Shown here: positions 1-7,801 of the stretch, one piece after another
How the letters are laid out: every line of letters starts with the position of its first letter
How positions within the stretch are numbered: the stretch's first letter is position 1
Assembly (NCBI GenBank): GCA_016720545.1
Contig: JADKKK010000012.1
Span: forward strand, 148,687 to 212,686
DNA: 64,000 nucleotides
DNA from: Myxococcales bacterium
GTDB taxonomy: Bacteria > Myxococcota_A > Polyangia > Polyangiales > Polyangiaceae
Reading direction: 5' to 3'
The notes under the pieces: model-generated
Databases searched by the model: none
What the model saw: the letters and a program-made list of their open reading frames with translations, nothing else
Told to the model about the DNA's origin: nothing
Program-made: the position numbers and the translations under genes

Positions 1-848
1 TCATCATCGGAACGTGCCTCATCACCGTGATGATGGTCGTGGTCGTCCCCAAGGTGACCAGCATCTTCGCCAGCCTCGATCGGGCGCTGCCCTGGTACAC
101 GCAGGTCCTCATCTACATTTCGGCGGCGATCTCGTCGAACATCACCCTCGGCACCGTGCTGAGCCTCGCGGCGACCACCTTCGTGCGGCGCGCGCTCGAG
201 CCCGGCGGCGGTCGGAACGGCTTCATCGTCGGCGCGAGCCTCGCTGGGCTCGTCCTCGTCGTGTCGAGTTTCTACGTCGAGTCGCTCGCGCTGCTTGGCG
301 GCGGCGCCTTCCTCGGGCTCGTGCTCGGCGTGGCGCTCGGGCAGTTCCTGAACTACGTCGCGACTCCGCGCGGGCAGCTCTGGAAGGACGGCGTGTCCCT
401 GCGCGCGCCGATCTTCGGGCAGCTCCTGCGCATGCTCGCGGTGTCGCGGTTCGCGCGCACGCTCGCCACGCTCCTGAAGAGCGGCGTGCCGCTGCTGAAG
501 GCCATGGACATCGTGAAGAACGTCCTCGACAACGCGAAGCTCTCGAAGGTCGTCGAGGACGCGATCGGCAGCATCCGCGAGGGTGAGTCGATCGCCGGGC
601 CGCTCCGCAAGAGCGGCCAGTTCCCGCCGATCGTGACCCACATGATCGCGGTGGGCGAGAAGAGCGGGCAGCTCGAGCAGATGCTCGAGAACGTGGCGCG
701 TGCCTACGACTCCGACGTCGAGACGCGCATCCAGGGAATGACGTCCCTGCTCGAGCCGCTCATCATCGTGTTCATGGGCGGCGGTGTCGGGTTCATCGCG
801 TTCTCCATCCTCATGCCGCTCATCCAAATGAACGATTTCGTCCAGTGA
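1..848 (+). CDS. gspF: Type II secretion inner-membrane platform protein GspF (5' truncated by window)
   Basis: The reading frame is open from the first base and ends with TGA at 846-848, so only the C-terminal part (about 280 residues) is present. Hydrophobic helices occur at the start (ITVMMVVVVP), around residues 65-115, and at the C-terminus (IIVFMGGGVGFIAFSILMPL), as in the second GspF domain. The stretch RFARTLATLLKSGVPLLKAM followed by VGEKSGQLEQML is the characteristic T2SSF repeat motif. GspF is the polytopic inner-membrane component that couples the GspE ATPase to pseudopilus assembly. It lies directly upstream of pseudopilin genes gspG-K, which supports Gsp rather than type IV pilus PilC. 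gspC, gspD and gspE are not in the window and may lie upstream. Confidence 0.93.
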   Translation, partial: IIGTCLITVMMVVVVPKVTSIFASLDRALPWYTQVLIYISAAISSNITLGTVLSLAATTFVRRALEPGGGRNGFIVGASLAGLVLVVSSFYVESLALLGGGAFLGLVLGVALGQFLNYVATPRGQLWKDGVSLRAPIFGQLLRMLAVSRFARTLATLLKSGVPLLKAMDIVKNVLDNAKLSKVVEDAIGSIREGESIAGPLRKSGQFPPIVTHMIAVGEKSGQLEQMLENVARAYDSDVETRIQGMTSLLEPLIIVFMGGGVGFIAFSILMPLIQMNDFVQ

Positions 849-849
849 G

Positions 850-1269
850 GTGCGAGTGCGACGGCGAAGGCAAGATCCAGCGCGTGTCTTCTTCCCCTGG
901 GAGAGGCGTCGGGGCGTGCTCGGGGCGCTGGGCCGCGCGCGGCTCAAGCTCGGGGTGGGCGTCGCCGCGCTGCTCGCGCTCGCGCTCGGGCTCCGCGGGC
1001 GCGAGGAGCACGCGGCGAGCGTCCGCGCGACGCGCGCCGCCATCACGAACGCGACCCGCCAGATCGCGAGCTACCGCGCCGACCACGGCGGCAAATGCCC
1101 GGCGGCGCTGCCCGAGCTCGTCGCTCAGGGGTACGCGCGCGACGTACCGGTGGACGCGTGGGGCCGGCCGCTGCGGCTCACGTGCCCAGGTCGCCGCGAT
1201 CCACGCGGCTTCGACATCTCCAGCGACGGCCCCGATGGCGTGCCCGGGGGGCTGGACCGCGTGGAGTGA
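850..1269 (+). CDS. GspG-like protein without prepilin cleavage motif
   Basis: A GTG start lies one base after the gspF stop. The 139-residue product has a basic N-terminus rich in Arg, one hydrophobic helix (about residues 32-47, LGVGVAALLALALGL), and a periplasmic part resembling the C-terminal half of major pseudopilins: a Cys near residue 84, PVDAWGRPL, and DISSDGPDG near the end. The same DAWGKPF and FGPDG pattern occurs in the true GspG downstream. The usual leader-peptidase site (G followed by a hydrophobic residue and Glu at +5) is absent, so it is probably not processed like a pseudopilin. By position and fold it is inferred to be an accessory secretion component; its precise role is unknown. 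Confidence 0.7.
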   Translation: MRVRRRRQDPARVFFPWERRRGVLGALGRARLKLGVGVAALLALALGLRGREEHAASVRATRAAITNATRQIASYRADHGGKCPAALPELVAQGYARDVPVDAWGRPLRLTCPGRRDPRGFDISSDGPDGVPGGLDRVE

Positions 1270-1325
1270 ACCTTGGGAACGCACGGCGCCCGCGCGGGGC
1301 GCCACATGAAGAAAAGGAGCGAGAG

Positions 1326-1796
1326 ATGAACGTCGGTAAGGAATTCGATGCCCTTCTATGCGCGGTGCGCCGCGCTCTGCACCGCGGGCTGGACGGTGGT
1401 CGCGCCCAGCGCCTGCGCCGGGCGGCGCGGCGGGGCGTGACCCTCATCGAGATCCTGATCGTGCTCGCCATCGTCGGCCTCATCGCGGGCGGCATCGCGG
1501 TGTTCGCGATCCCGAAGTTCAAGGACGCGCAGCTCGCCACGACCAAGCAGAGCGCGCAGCAGCTCCACACCATCTCCGAGGCCTGGCACGCCACCCACAC
1601 GCAGGAGTGTCCGACCCCCGAGCTCCTCCGCAAGGAGAAGGAGATCTCGGTGACCTCGAACATCAACGACGCGTGGGGCAAGCCGTTCAAGATCGTGTGC
1701 ACGGATGACGGCGACGTCATCGTCACGAGCTTCGGCCCCGACGGCAAAGAGAACACCGCCGACGACATCCGCGTGCCCGACATCAAGCCCGAGTAG
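1326..1796 (+). CDS. gspG: Major pseudopilin GspG
   Basis: ATG at 1326 follows a purine-rich AAAAGGAGC site. The 156-residue protein has a long basic leader and the prepilin site RRG|VTLIEILIVLA, with cleavage after Gly37 and Glu at +5. The hydrophobic assembly helix (residues about 38-60) is followed by the T2SG fold: NDAWGKPF, a Cys pair at about 103 and 129, and the C-terminal FGPDGKENTADDI that binds calcium in characterised GspG proteins. It forms the shaft of the periplasmic pseudopilus. Followed after 12 bp by gspH in the same operon. Confidence 0.95.
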   Translation: MNVGKEFDALLCAVRRALHRGLDGGRAQRLRRAARRGVTLIEILIVLAIVGLIAGGIAVFAIPKFKDAQLATTKQSAQQLHTISEAWHATHTQECPTPELLRKEKEISVTSNINDAWGKPFKIVCTDDGDVIVTSFGPDGKENTADDIRVPDIKPE

Positions 1797-1808
1797 CGCG
1801 CAACCCAC

Positions 1809-2666
1809 ATGCACCACCCGCGCCCCACACCCCGCTTCGAGCCCCCGCGCAGTACGCGCGTGCGGCTCGTGCGCGCGCAGCGCCTCGCGCGGCGGCGGCT
1901 GGAGGCGGGGCAGGGCGCGGGGCGGGCCGCGCGGGGCGCGCGAGGCATGACGCTCATCGAGATCCTCATCGTGCTCGCCATCATTGGCGTGGTGATGGGG
2001 GGGGTGCTGGCCGGGACGGGCCAGCTGGCCTCGTCGAGGCTCCGGCAGTCGTCGACGACCCTCGCCGGGGCAATACGTGTGGGGTACACGCAAGCGACCG
2101 CGACCTCTCGCAGCGTGAGGCTCGTGCTCGACATGGACGATCAGACCTTCTGGCTCGAGCAGGCGGATCGCCCGATGCTCGTGCAGTCGAAGGGGGCCTC
2201 GGCGGCCGGCGGCGCCGAGGGCGCGACCAACGCCGAACAAGAGGCGGAGGCCGAGACCGCCCGCATCGTGAAGGGGCCGGTGGCGCCCAAGGCCCGCTTC
2301 CAGGCCATCGAGCCCGCGGGCGTGGCCGTGAGTGCCAAGCAGAAGGGGCCGAAGCCGCTCGCCCGCGGGATCGCGTTCAGAGCCGTGCAGGCGGCTCACG
2401 ACGCCGAGCCCCGCACGAAGGGGCGCGCGTACATCTACTTCTGGCCCGGCGGCCAGACGGAGCGCGCCTCCGTGCAGCTCTTCGTTTGCGGCAAGTCGGC
2501 CGAGGAGCGCTCTCGCTGCGGCGTGGACGACGCCACGACCATGACGCTGGACGTGGCGCCCCTCACGGGGAAAGTGACCGCGCACGACGGCGCGCGCGAC
2601 CTCGCGAAGCAGCCGACGACCGACGAGGAGGCCTCCGATCGCGTCGACACCGGGGGCGGCCTATGA
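1809..2666 (+). CDS. gspH: Minor pseudopilin GspH
   Basis: 285 residues. The unusually long, Arg-rich leader (46 residues) ends in the cleavage site ARG|MTLIEILIVLAIIG with Glu at +5. The remainder has the GspH/FimT pattern: an N-terminal helix, then SSRLRQSSTTLAGAIRVGYTQA, then beta-rich segments with RSVRLVLDMDDQTFWLE. A low-complexity Ala/Glu insertion (residues about 130-155) separates the two halves of the globular domain. The stop TGA overlaps the ATG of gspI (ATGA), indicating translational coupling. An internal start nearer the cleavage site cannot be excluded. Confidence 0.88.
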   Translation: MHHPRPTPRFEPPRSTRVRLVRAQRLARRRLEAGQGAGRAARGARGMTLIEILIVLAIIGVVMGGVLAGTGQLASSRLRQSSTTLAGAIRVGYTQATATSRSVRLVLDMDDQTFWLEQADRPMLVQSKGASAAGGAEGATNAEQEAEAETARIVKGPVAPKARFQAIEPAGVAVSAKQKGPKPLARGIAFRAVQAAHDAEPRTKGRAYIYFWPGGQTERASVQLFVCGKSAEERSRCGVDDATTMTLDVAPLTGKVTAHDGARDLAKQPTTDEEASDRVDTGGGL

Positions 2667-3427
2667 GCGCGCATCTCCTTCGACACAGCGGCGAGCGGGC
2701 CTTCTCGCTCCTCGAGGTCATGGTCGCGGTCGCGATCTTGGGGCTGCTCCTCAGCGTCATCCTCTCGGCGCAGGGCGGCCTCGCGGCGAGCAACCGCAGC
2801 GCCGCCAACATGGGCATGGCGGCGGATCTCGCGCGCTGCAAGATGACCGAGATCGAGGAGAAGATGCTCCGCGACGGCTACCCCGAGATCGACGCGCTCG
2901 ACACCGAGGTGTCGTGCTGCCTCGACGGGGACCGCGAGGGCTTCCAGTGCGATACGCGCCTCGAGAAGGTCGAGCTGCCGCAGCCGCCGCAGAACTCCCT
3001 CGGCGACGGCGGCGACCTGCTGGGGAGCGCCGGAGGCGGCGACGGTGGCGCCCTCAGCCTGCTGTCGAACCCGGCGGGCACCGGCGAGCTGAACCTGGAC
3101 GGAGGTATCCAGAATCTTCAGGGTCAGCTCGGTGCTGGCCCTGGGGCCGCGCAGGGGATGCTCACCACCGTGATGGGCATGGTGTACCCCAGCATCAAGC
3201 TGCTGATGGAGGCGTCGATCCGCCGCGTGACGGTCATCGTCCGGTGGAAGGAGGGCCCCAAGGCGAAGGAGCTCGAGCTCGTCCAGTTCATCACCAACCC
3301 GCAGCGCGGAGGCCTCGGGTTCGGCATCGACGCTGGCGCCCCGCCCGCGGCCAGCGGCGCAGCCGGCGCCTCGACGACGAGCCCCGCGACCTCTCCACTC
3401 AAGTCGCCGCTGCCGGGGTTGCCATGA
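2663..3427 (+). CDS. gspI: Minor pseudopilin GspI
   Basis: 254 residues starting at the ATG that overlaps the gspH stop. Short leader with cleavage motif ERA|FSLLEVMVAVAILG; the residue before the cut is Ala rather than the usual Gly, and Glu is at +5. A CC pair (VSCCLDG) and a Gly/Asp-rich loop (residues about 110-165) interrupt the globular domain. The C-terminus is a Pro/Ala/Ser tail. GspI is thought to nucleate the pseudopilus tip together with GspJ and GspK. The stop overlaps the gspJ start (ATGA). Confidence 0.85.
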   Translation: MSAHLLRHSGERAFSLLEVMVAVAILGLLLSVILSAQGGLAASNRSAANMGMAADLARCKMTEIEEKMLRDGYPEIDALDTEVSCCLDGDREGFQCDTRLEKVELPQPPQNSLGDGGDLLGSAGGGDGGALSLLSNPAGTGELNLDGGIQNLQGQLGAGPGAAQGMLTTVMGMVYPSIKLLMEASIRRVTVIVRWKEGPKAKELELVQFITNPQRGGLGFGIDAGAPPAASGAAGASTTSPATSPLKSPLPGLP

Positions 3428-4124
3428 GCGCGCGCCCGAGCCGCCGGCGCGCGCGCGCGATGACCCTCCTCGAGATCCTCGTGTCGCTCGGCATCCTGGC
3501 GATGATCTCGATCCTCATCTACGGCGCCTTCGACTCGATGGCGCGCGGCAAGAAGGGCGAGACTCTCCGCGTGGACCGCGCTCGTCAGGGGCGGCTCGCG
3601 GTCGACCGCATCGCGCGGGAGGTGCAGAGCGCCTTCCTCACGATGCACCAGCCGCAGAACCAGGCGCTCGTCGTGCGGCTCACCGCGTTCTCCGGCAAGT
3701 CGAGCCGCGATTTCGACAGGCTCGACTTCGCAGCGTTCGCGCACCGGCGCACCAACAGCGACTCGCCCGAGTCGGATCAGTGCGAGCCGGCTACTTCGTC
3801 GTGAAGGATCCCGACGTGGCCGACAAGATGGACCTCGTGCGGCGGGAGCAGACACCGATCGATCTCGAGCCGCTGCGCGGCGGCGTCGTGAACGTGCTCG
3901 CCGAGAACGTCGAGTCGCTCCACTTCAAGTACCTCGACCCGATGACGGGCCTGTGGAGCGACACGTGGGACACGACGCAGCTGTCCGGGCAGCCCGGCCG
4001 CCTGCCGCTGGAAGTGCGCATCACGCTCACGATGAAGGAGATCCGCAACGAGCCCGCGTACACCTACACGACGAAGGTGATGATCCCGATGCGCGAGCCC
4101 CTCAGCTTCGGGATCTCCCAGTGA
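3424..4124 (+). CDS. gspJ: Minor pseudopilin GspJ, interrupted by a one-base frameshift
   Basis: ATG at 3424 overlaps the gspI stop. The leader ARA|MTLLEILVSLGILAM gives a pseudopilin site with Ala before the cut and Glu at +5. Frame 1 continues through the GspJ-type helix (RVDRARQGRLAVDRIAREVQ) and reads FAHRRTNSDSPESDQCE near 3785, then soon hits a stop. The expected continuation (GYFVVKDPDVADKMDLVRRE, then the C-terminal beta segment ending at 4124) is in frame 3. One missing base at about 3787-3789, in a short CCGG run, restores a full-length protein of about 232 residues. Nothing else suggests decay. Either a sequencing error or a real mutation that would disable the tip complex. Confidence 0.82.
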
Positions 4125-5602
4125 GAGAGCTCGCCCGGTTGGCCCCGCTTGCCCCGAGCGCTCCGCTGGCCCCGGTCGGTCGTGTGACACGCCGCGCTCG
4201 GGCGAAACGCCGCGCTCGCGAGCGTGGGATCGCGCTCGTCATGGTGCTCGGCGCGATCGCGGTCCTCACGGTCATGCTCGCCGAGTTTCAGGACGAGACG
4301 AGCGCAGAGGCCGCGAGCGCCACCTCGGAGCGCGACGCCATCCAGGCGGAGTACACGGCGCGCAGCGCGGTCAACCTCGCGCGCCTGCTGATCGCCACCG
4401 AGCCGACCATCCGCGGCGCGATCGCGCCCCTCTTCATGATGATGCGCAAGACGCCGCCGCAGCTCCCCGTGTGGGAGTTCTCCGACCGGCTGCTCGGCGC
4501 GTTCAACGACGGCGAGGGCAGCGCAGACTTCAGCGCGACGGTGGGCGTCGACGCCAAGACCGGCAAGAACCTCGGCCTGAAGGACGGGCGCTTCGAGCTC
4601 GTCATCGTCGACGAAGACGCGAAGATCAACGTGAACCTGGGCGCGGCCAACGACATCGCGCACATCCGCCTCGCCCAGGAGCTCATGGGCCTCATGGCGC
4701 CGCCCCAGTACAACACCCTCTTCGAGCAGCGCGACGGCGCGGGCCAGTTCGCCGATCGACTCACGGTGTGCTCCGCCATCATCGACTGGTCCGACCAGGA
4801 CGAGCGCCTCTTCAACTGCGATCTCAGCAAGCTCTCGGGGGCCTCCACCGCGGGCGCAGAGGACGCGTTCTATCAGCTGCTGCCGAAGCCCTACCGCCGG
4901 AAAAACGCGCCGTTCGACTCGCTCGAGGAGCTCCACGCGGTGCGCGGAGTGAGCGAGGACTTCTGGGCGACCTTCGTCGACCCGGCGCCCGAGAACCCAA
5001 AGAAGCGGCCCATGACCGTGTGGGGCACCGGGCGCGTGAACGTCAACACGGCCAACCCTCAGACCCTCCTGGGCATCGTGTGCGCGGGCGCGCCGACCGC
5101 GCCGATTTGCACCGAAGTCGCGCAGGCGCAGACGTTCCTCACGGGCGTGACCATGGCCCGGGGGCTCACCATGGGCGCGCCGCTCTTCGGCGGTCCCAAC
5201 GATTTCGTGCAGACCATGACCGGGAAGGGGCAGCTCGGGCCGGTGCTCGCCGCCTTCGGCATGAAGCCCGTCGCGTTCAAGAGCGAGGCCGAGTTCAGCA
5301 AGAGCATCTCGACCGAGAGCAAGGTCTTCTCCGTGTACGCGGTGGGCGTGAAGAAGGGCGGGCACAAGCGCGAGACGCGCGTGTCGATCCACGCGGTGGT
5401 CGACTTCCAACACACCCCGGGCCTCGACGCGGCGGTCGGGGGTCTGCTCGCCGGCCTGTCGGGAGGAGGCGCCTCCGCCACCGCCTCTGCCACCGCCGCG
5501 GCGGGCAAGGCTCTCGCCAGCGCCAACTCGGCGGCCCTCACGGCCGCGTTCCCGCAAATGCCCAAGACCGCTGGGCAAGTCGTCTATTACCGAGTCGAGT
5601 GA
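4121..5602 (+). CDS. gspK: Minor pseudopilin GspK
   Basis: GTG at 4121 overlaps the gspJ stop (GTGA). 493 residues: a Leu/Ala/Pro-repetitive, basic leader, then RERG|IALVMVLGAIAVLTVML, lacking Glu at +5 as is typical of GspK. The large globular domain contains ELVIVDEDAKINVNLGAAN, IDWSDQDE and GRVNVNTANPQTLLGIVCAG, the signature helix-hairpin-like segments of T2SSK. The C-terminal 40 residues are Ala/Ser-rich. GspK caps the pseudopilus. The gene is followed after 21 bp by gspL. Confidence 0.92.
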   Translation: MRELARLAPLAPSAPLAPVGRVTRRARAKRRARERGIALVMVLGAIAVLTVMLAEFQDETSAEAASATSERDAIQAEYTARSAVNLARLLIATEPTIRGAIAPLFMMMRKTPPQLPVWEFSDRLLGAFNDGEGSADFSATVGVDAKTGKNLGLKDGRFELVIVDEDAKINVNLGAANDIAHIRLAQELMGLMAPPQYNTLFEQRDGAGQFADRLTVCSAIIDWSDQDERLFNCDLSKLSGASTAGAEDAFYQLLPKPYRRKNAPFDSLEELHAVRGVSEDFWATFVDPAPENPKKRPMTVWGTGRVNVNTANPQTLLGIVCAGAPTAPICTEVAQAQTFLTGVTMARGLTMGAPLFGGPNDFVQTMTGKGQLGPVLAAFGMKPVAFKSEAEFSKSISTESKVFSVYAVGVKKGGHKRETRVSIHAVVDFQHTPGLDAAVGGLLAGLSGGGASATASATAAAGKALASANSAALTAAFPQMPKTAGQVVYYRVE

Positions 5603-5623
5603 GCCGAAGATGGGGAGTCTCTC

Positions 5624-7147
5624 ATGAGCGTCTGCTTGGGAATCGACGTGGGAGCGTCGGCCGTGAAGATCGCGGCCATTCGCTTCTCGTACCGGAAGAC
5701 CACCCTCATCGGGATGGTGAGCCGGGATGTGGGACCAGACTCCGACCTCCCGGCGATCCTACGGGAGGCCGTCAAGTCGCTCTTGGGTGAGAAGGGCGGC
5801 ATGGGAGACGCGTCCGCCGTGGCCCTCCCGGGGTCCAAGGCCGCCTTCGTGAACCTGTCCCTCCCGGCCTCCAGCGGGAAGGCGCTCGGCAACGTCCTGC
5901 CGTTCGAGCTCGAGCCGGTCATCCCGTTCGACATGGCCGAGTCGGTGTTCGACTACCGAGTGCTCCCGCAGGCGCCATCGGCCGAGAAGGCACCGACGCT
6001 CACGGTGCTGTGCGCGGTGGCGCCGACCAGCGAGGTGCGCGCGCGGATCGACCTCGTGAAGAGCGCCACGGGGGTCGAGCCGGAGCGCGTGGGGGTGGGG
6101 GGCTTCACGCTGGCGAACCTCGTCGGCTGGGCGCCGGCGCTCGCGTCGGCCGAGCCGATCCTGCTGCTCGACCTGGGCAACGACTCGAGCGATCTCGTGG
6201 TGCTCGAGGCCGGCGAGCCCGTGTTCGCGCGGACCTTGTCGCTCGGCACGCGGGGCCTGCCTCCGACTGCGCCGAAGCTCGCTCGCGAGGTCCGCACCAC
6301 CGTGCTGGGGCACCGCGCTGCAGGTGGAAAGCCCCCGACGCGCGTGTTTCTCGCGGGCGGCGGCGCCTTCGTCTCGGGGGCGGAGGGCTTCCTCGCGGGG
6401 GAGCTCGGGCTCGAGGTCGTGCGCATCCCCGCGCCCGCGCTGGAGCTCGAGCGGCCTGGCACGGTCGACCTCGCCGAGGTGCCGCGCTTCGCGAAGGCGC
6501 TCGGGCTGGCGCTCGGCGTCGGACCGCGCCCGCTGGGCATGAACCTGCGAAAAGGCGCGCTGTCGTTCGAGCGCGGGTTCGCGTGGGTGCGCGAGAAGAT
6601 CCCGCTGCTCGCGGGCCTGGCGACGGCGATATTTTTCATCTCGCTCCTCTCGGCGGGCGCGCAGCTCTACGCCGCGACCCGCGAGCGCACGGCCCTCGAA
6701 GGCGCGCTGGGCACGGTCACCAAGGAGGTGCTCGGCGAGAGCACCCAGAGCGCTTCGCGCGCACTCGAGCTCCTCTCGAAGCAGACCCAGGTCGCGGACG
6801 AAGACCCCATGCCGCACGCGGACGCCTTCGACGTCATGGTGAAGATCTCCGAGAACATCCCGCAGAGCATGGTGCACGACATCGAAGAGCTCGACGTGCA
6901 GAAGGGCCACGTGATCCTGCACGGCATCGTGGGCACCATCCCCGACGCGCAGGCGATCATGACCTCGCTGAAGAGCGAGCGGTGCTTCAACGACGTCAAG
7001 ATCACCCGCACGAACCAGGTCGTTGGCGGAGAGCGGCAGAAGTACGTGATGGAGCTCGATCTCAAGTGCCCGGAGGACGTCCGCGGCACGACCAAGAAGG
7101 GCTCCGGGGTCGCGCAGCCGGCGCCGAGCGCCAGCGGAGGTAAGTGA
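5624..7147 (+). CDS. gspL: Type II secretion protein GspL (PilM-like cytoplasmic domain plus membrane anchor)
   Basis: ATG at 5624 is preceded by GGGGAG. The 507-residue product begins with an actin-like ATPase fold: GIDVGASAVKIAAI at the N-terminus, a second phosphate loop LLLDLGNDSSDLVVLE at about residue 180, and a VFLAGGGAFVSG motif at about 245. A membrane helix (ATAIFFISLLSAGAQLYAA, about residues 330-350) is followed by a periplasmic ferredoxin-like domain ending in a Ser/Ala/Gly tail. GspL recruits the GspE ATPase and binds GspM. The stop overlaps the gspM start. Confidence 0.88.
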   Translation: MSVCLGIDVGASAVKIAAIRFSYRKTTLIGMVSRDVGPDSDLPAILREAVKSLLGEKGGMGDASAVALPGSKAAFVNLSLPASSGKALGNVLPFELEPVIPFDMAESVFDYRVLPQAPSAEKAPTLTVLCAVAPTSEVRARIDLVKSATGVEPERVGVGGFTLANLVGWAPALASAEPILLLDLGNDSSDLVVLEAGEPVFARTLSLGTRGLPPTAPKLAREVRTTVLGHRAAGGKPPTRVFLAGGGAFVSGAEGFLAGELGLEVVRIPAPALELERPGTVDLAEVPRFAKALGLALGVGPRPLGMNLRKGALSFERGFAWVREKIPLLAGLATAIFFISLLSAGAQLYAATRERTALEGALGTVTKEVLGESTQSASRALELLSKQTQVADEDPMPHADAFDVMVKISENIPQSMVHDIEELDVQKGHVILHGIVGTIPDAQAIMTSLKSERCFNDVKITRTNQVVGGERQKYVMELDLKCPEDVRGTTKKGSGVAQPAPSASGGK

Positions 7148-7695
7148 TGGCGATCAAGGCAAACCTCAGCCCCCGCGATCAGCGCGCGCTCACCGTGGGG
7201 CTGCTGGTGCTCGGCGTGCTCGTCCTGTTCGGCCTCCCGCTCGTGCTCTCGGGCCTCGCGGCGGGCAAGGACTCGGAGGTCACCGAGCTGCGCTCCGCGC
7301 TCGCCCAGGTGCAGGCCGCGCGCGCGAAGGTGCGCGACCGCAGGAGCCGGGAGGATGCGATCGGCGCGCGTTACGGCAAGCGCGCGCCGGCGCTGGCCGG
7401 CTACCTCGAGCAGTCGGCGCGGACGCAGAAGCTCGACGTCAGCGACTCGGTGGACCGGGCCGAGGTGCCGCACGGAAAACGTTACGTCGAACGCAATACA
7501 TTGATACATTTCAAGAAAGCCGGCATGCGTCCCGTCTCCAAGTTCCTCGAAGGGCTCGAGCAGAGCGGGCACCCCGTGTCCGTGTCGCGCCTGAACGTGC
7601 GCAAGCGCAGCGGCGAGCCCGACTCGTTCGACGTGGAGGTCGGCGTGTCGGCCTACGATCGCGCCGAGGTGGCCGCCAAGAAGGAGCCCAAGTGA
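7147..7695 (+). CDS. gspM: Type II secretion protein GspM
   Basis: 182 residues. The ATG shares its A with the gspL stop (TGATG); a GTG three bases earlier is an alternative. A short cytoplasmic segment (LSPRDQRAL) precedes one membrane helix (TVGLLVLGVLVLFGLPLVL), a coiled-coil-like stretch rich in Glu, Arg and Ala (residues about 45-80), and a small ferredoxin-like domain with SGHPVSVSRLNVRKR. This order is that of GspM, the partner of GspL. The bases 7485-7520 are less GC-rich than the surrounding sequence. Confidence 0.85.
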   Translation: MAIKANLSPRDQRALTVGLLVLGVLVLFGLPLVLSGLAAGKDSEVTELRSALAQVQAARAKVRDRRSREDAIGARYGKRAPALAGYLEQSARTQKLDVSDSVDRAEVPHGKRYVERNTLIHFKKAGMRPVSKFLEGLEQSGHPVSVSRLNVRKRSGEPDSFDVEVGVSAYDRAEVAAKKEPK

Positions 7696-7727
7696 GCGCG
7701 GCGTGCCGACCGCGGGGGACCGCATGA
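7692..7727 (+). CDS. Mini-ORF, element A type, between gspM and gspN
   Basis: Eleven-codon frame (GTG...TGA) encoding MSAACRPRGTA. Its GTG overlaps the gspM stop (GTGA) and its TGA overlaps the ATG of the next mini-ORF (ATGA). The CRP..G..A ending resembles the AACLCRPTEGSKA ending of the mini-ORFs at 57830 and 57898. No function is known. It may be a translational relay rather than a protein of its own. See findings. Confidence 0.4.
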   Translation: MSAACRPRGTA

Positions 7728-7801
7728 ACCGCCACGTGAGCACCGGAGGGGCGAACGCAGGTCGATCGCGACCCCGAGCCGAAGGCGAGGTGTCGCCATG
7801 A
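7724..7801 (+). CDS. Mini-ORF, element B type, overlapping gspN start
   Basis: Twenty-five codons. The ATG overlaps the previous mini-ORF stop and the TGA overlaps the gspN ATG. Its second half (GGANAGRSRPRAEGEVSP) resembles residues 9-26 of the mini-ORF at 57898 (EGANEGIWRARAEGGVAM). The nucleotides also align, ending in GTGTCGCCATGA at both loci. The GAAGGCGAGGTG stretch just before the end can serve as ribosome binding site for gspN. Family unknown to me. Confidence 0.45.
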   Translation: MNRHVSTGGANAGRSRPRAEGEVSP

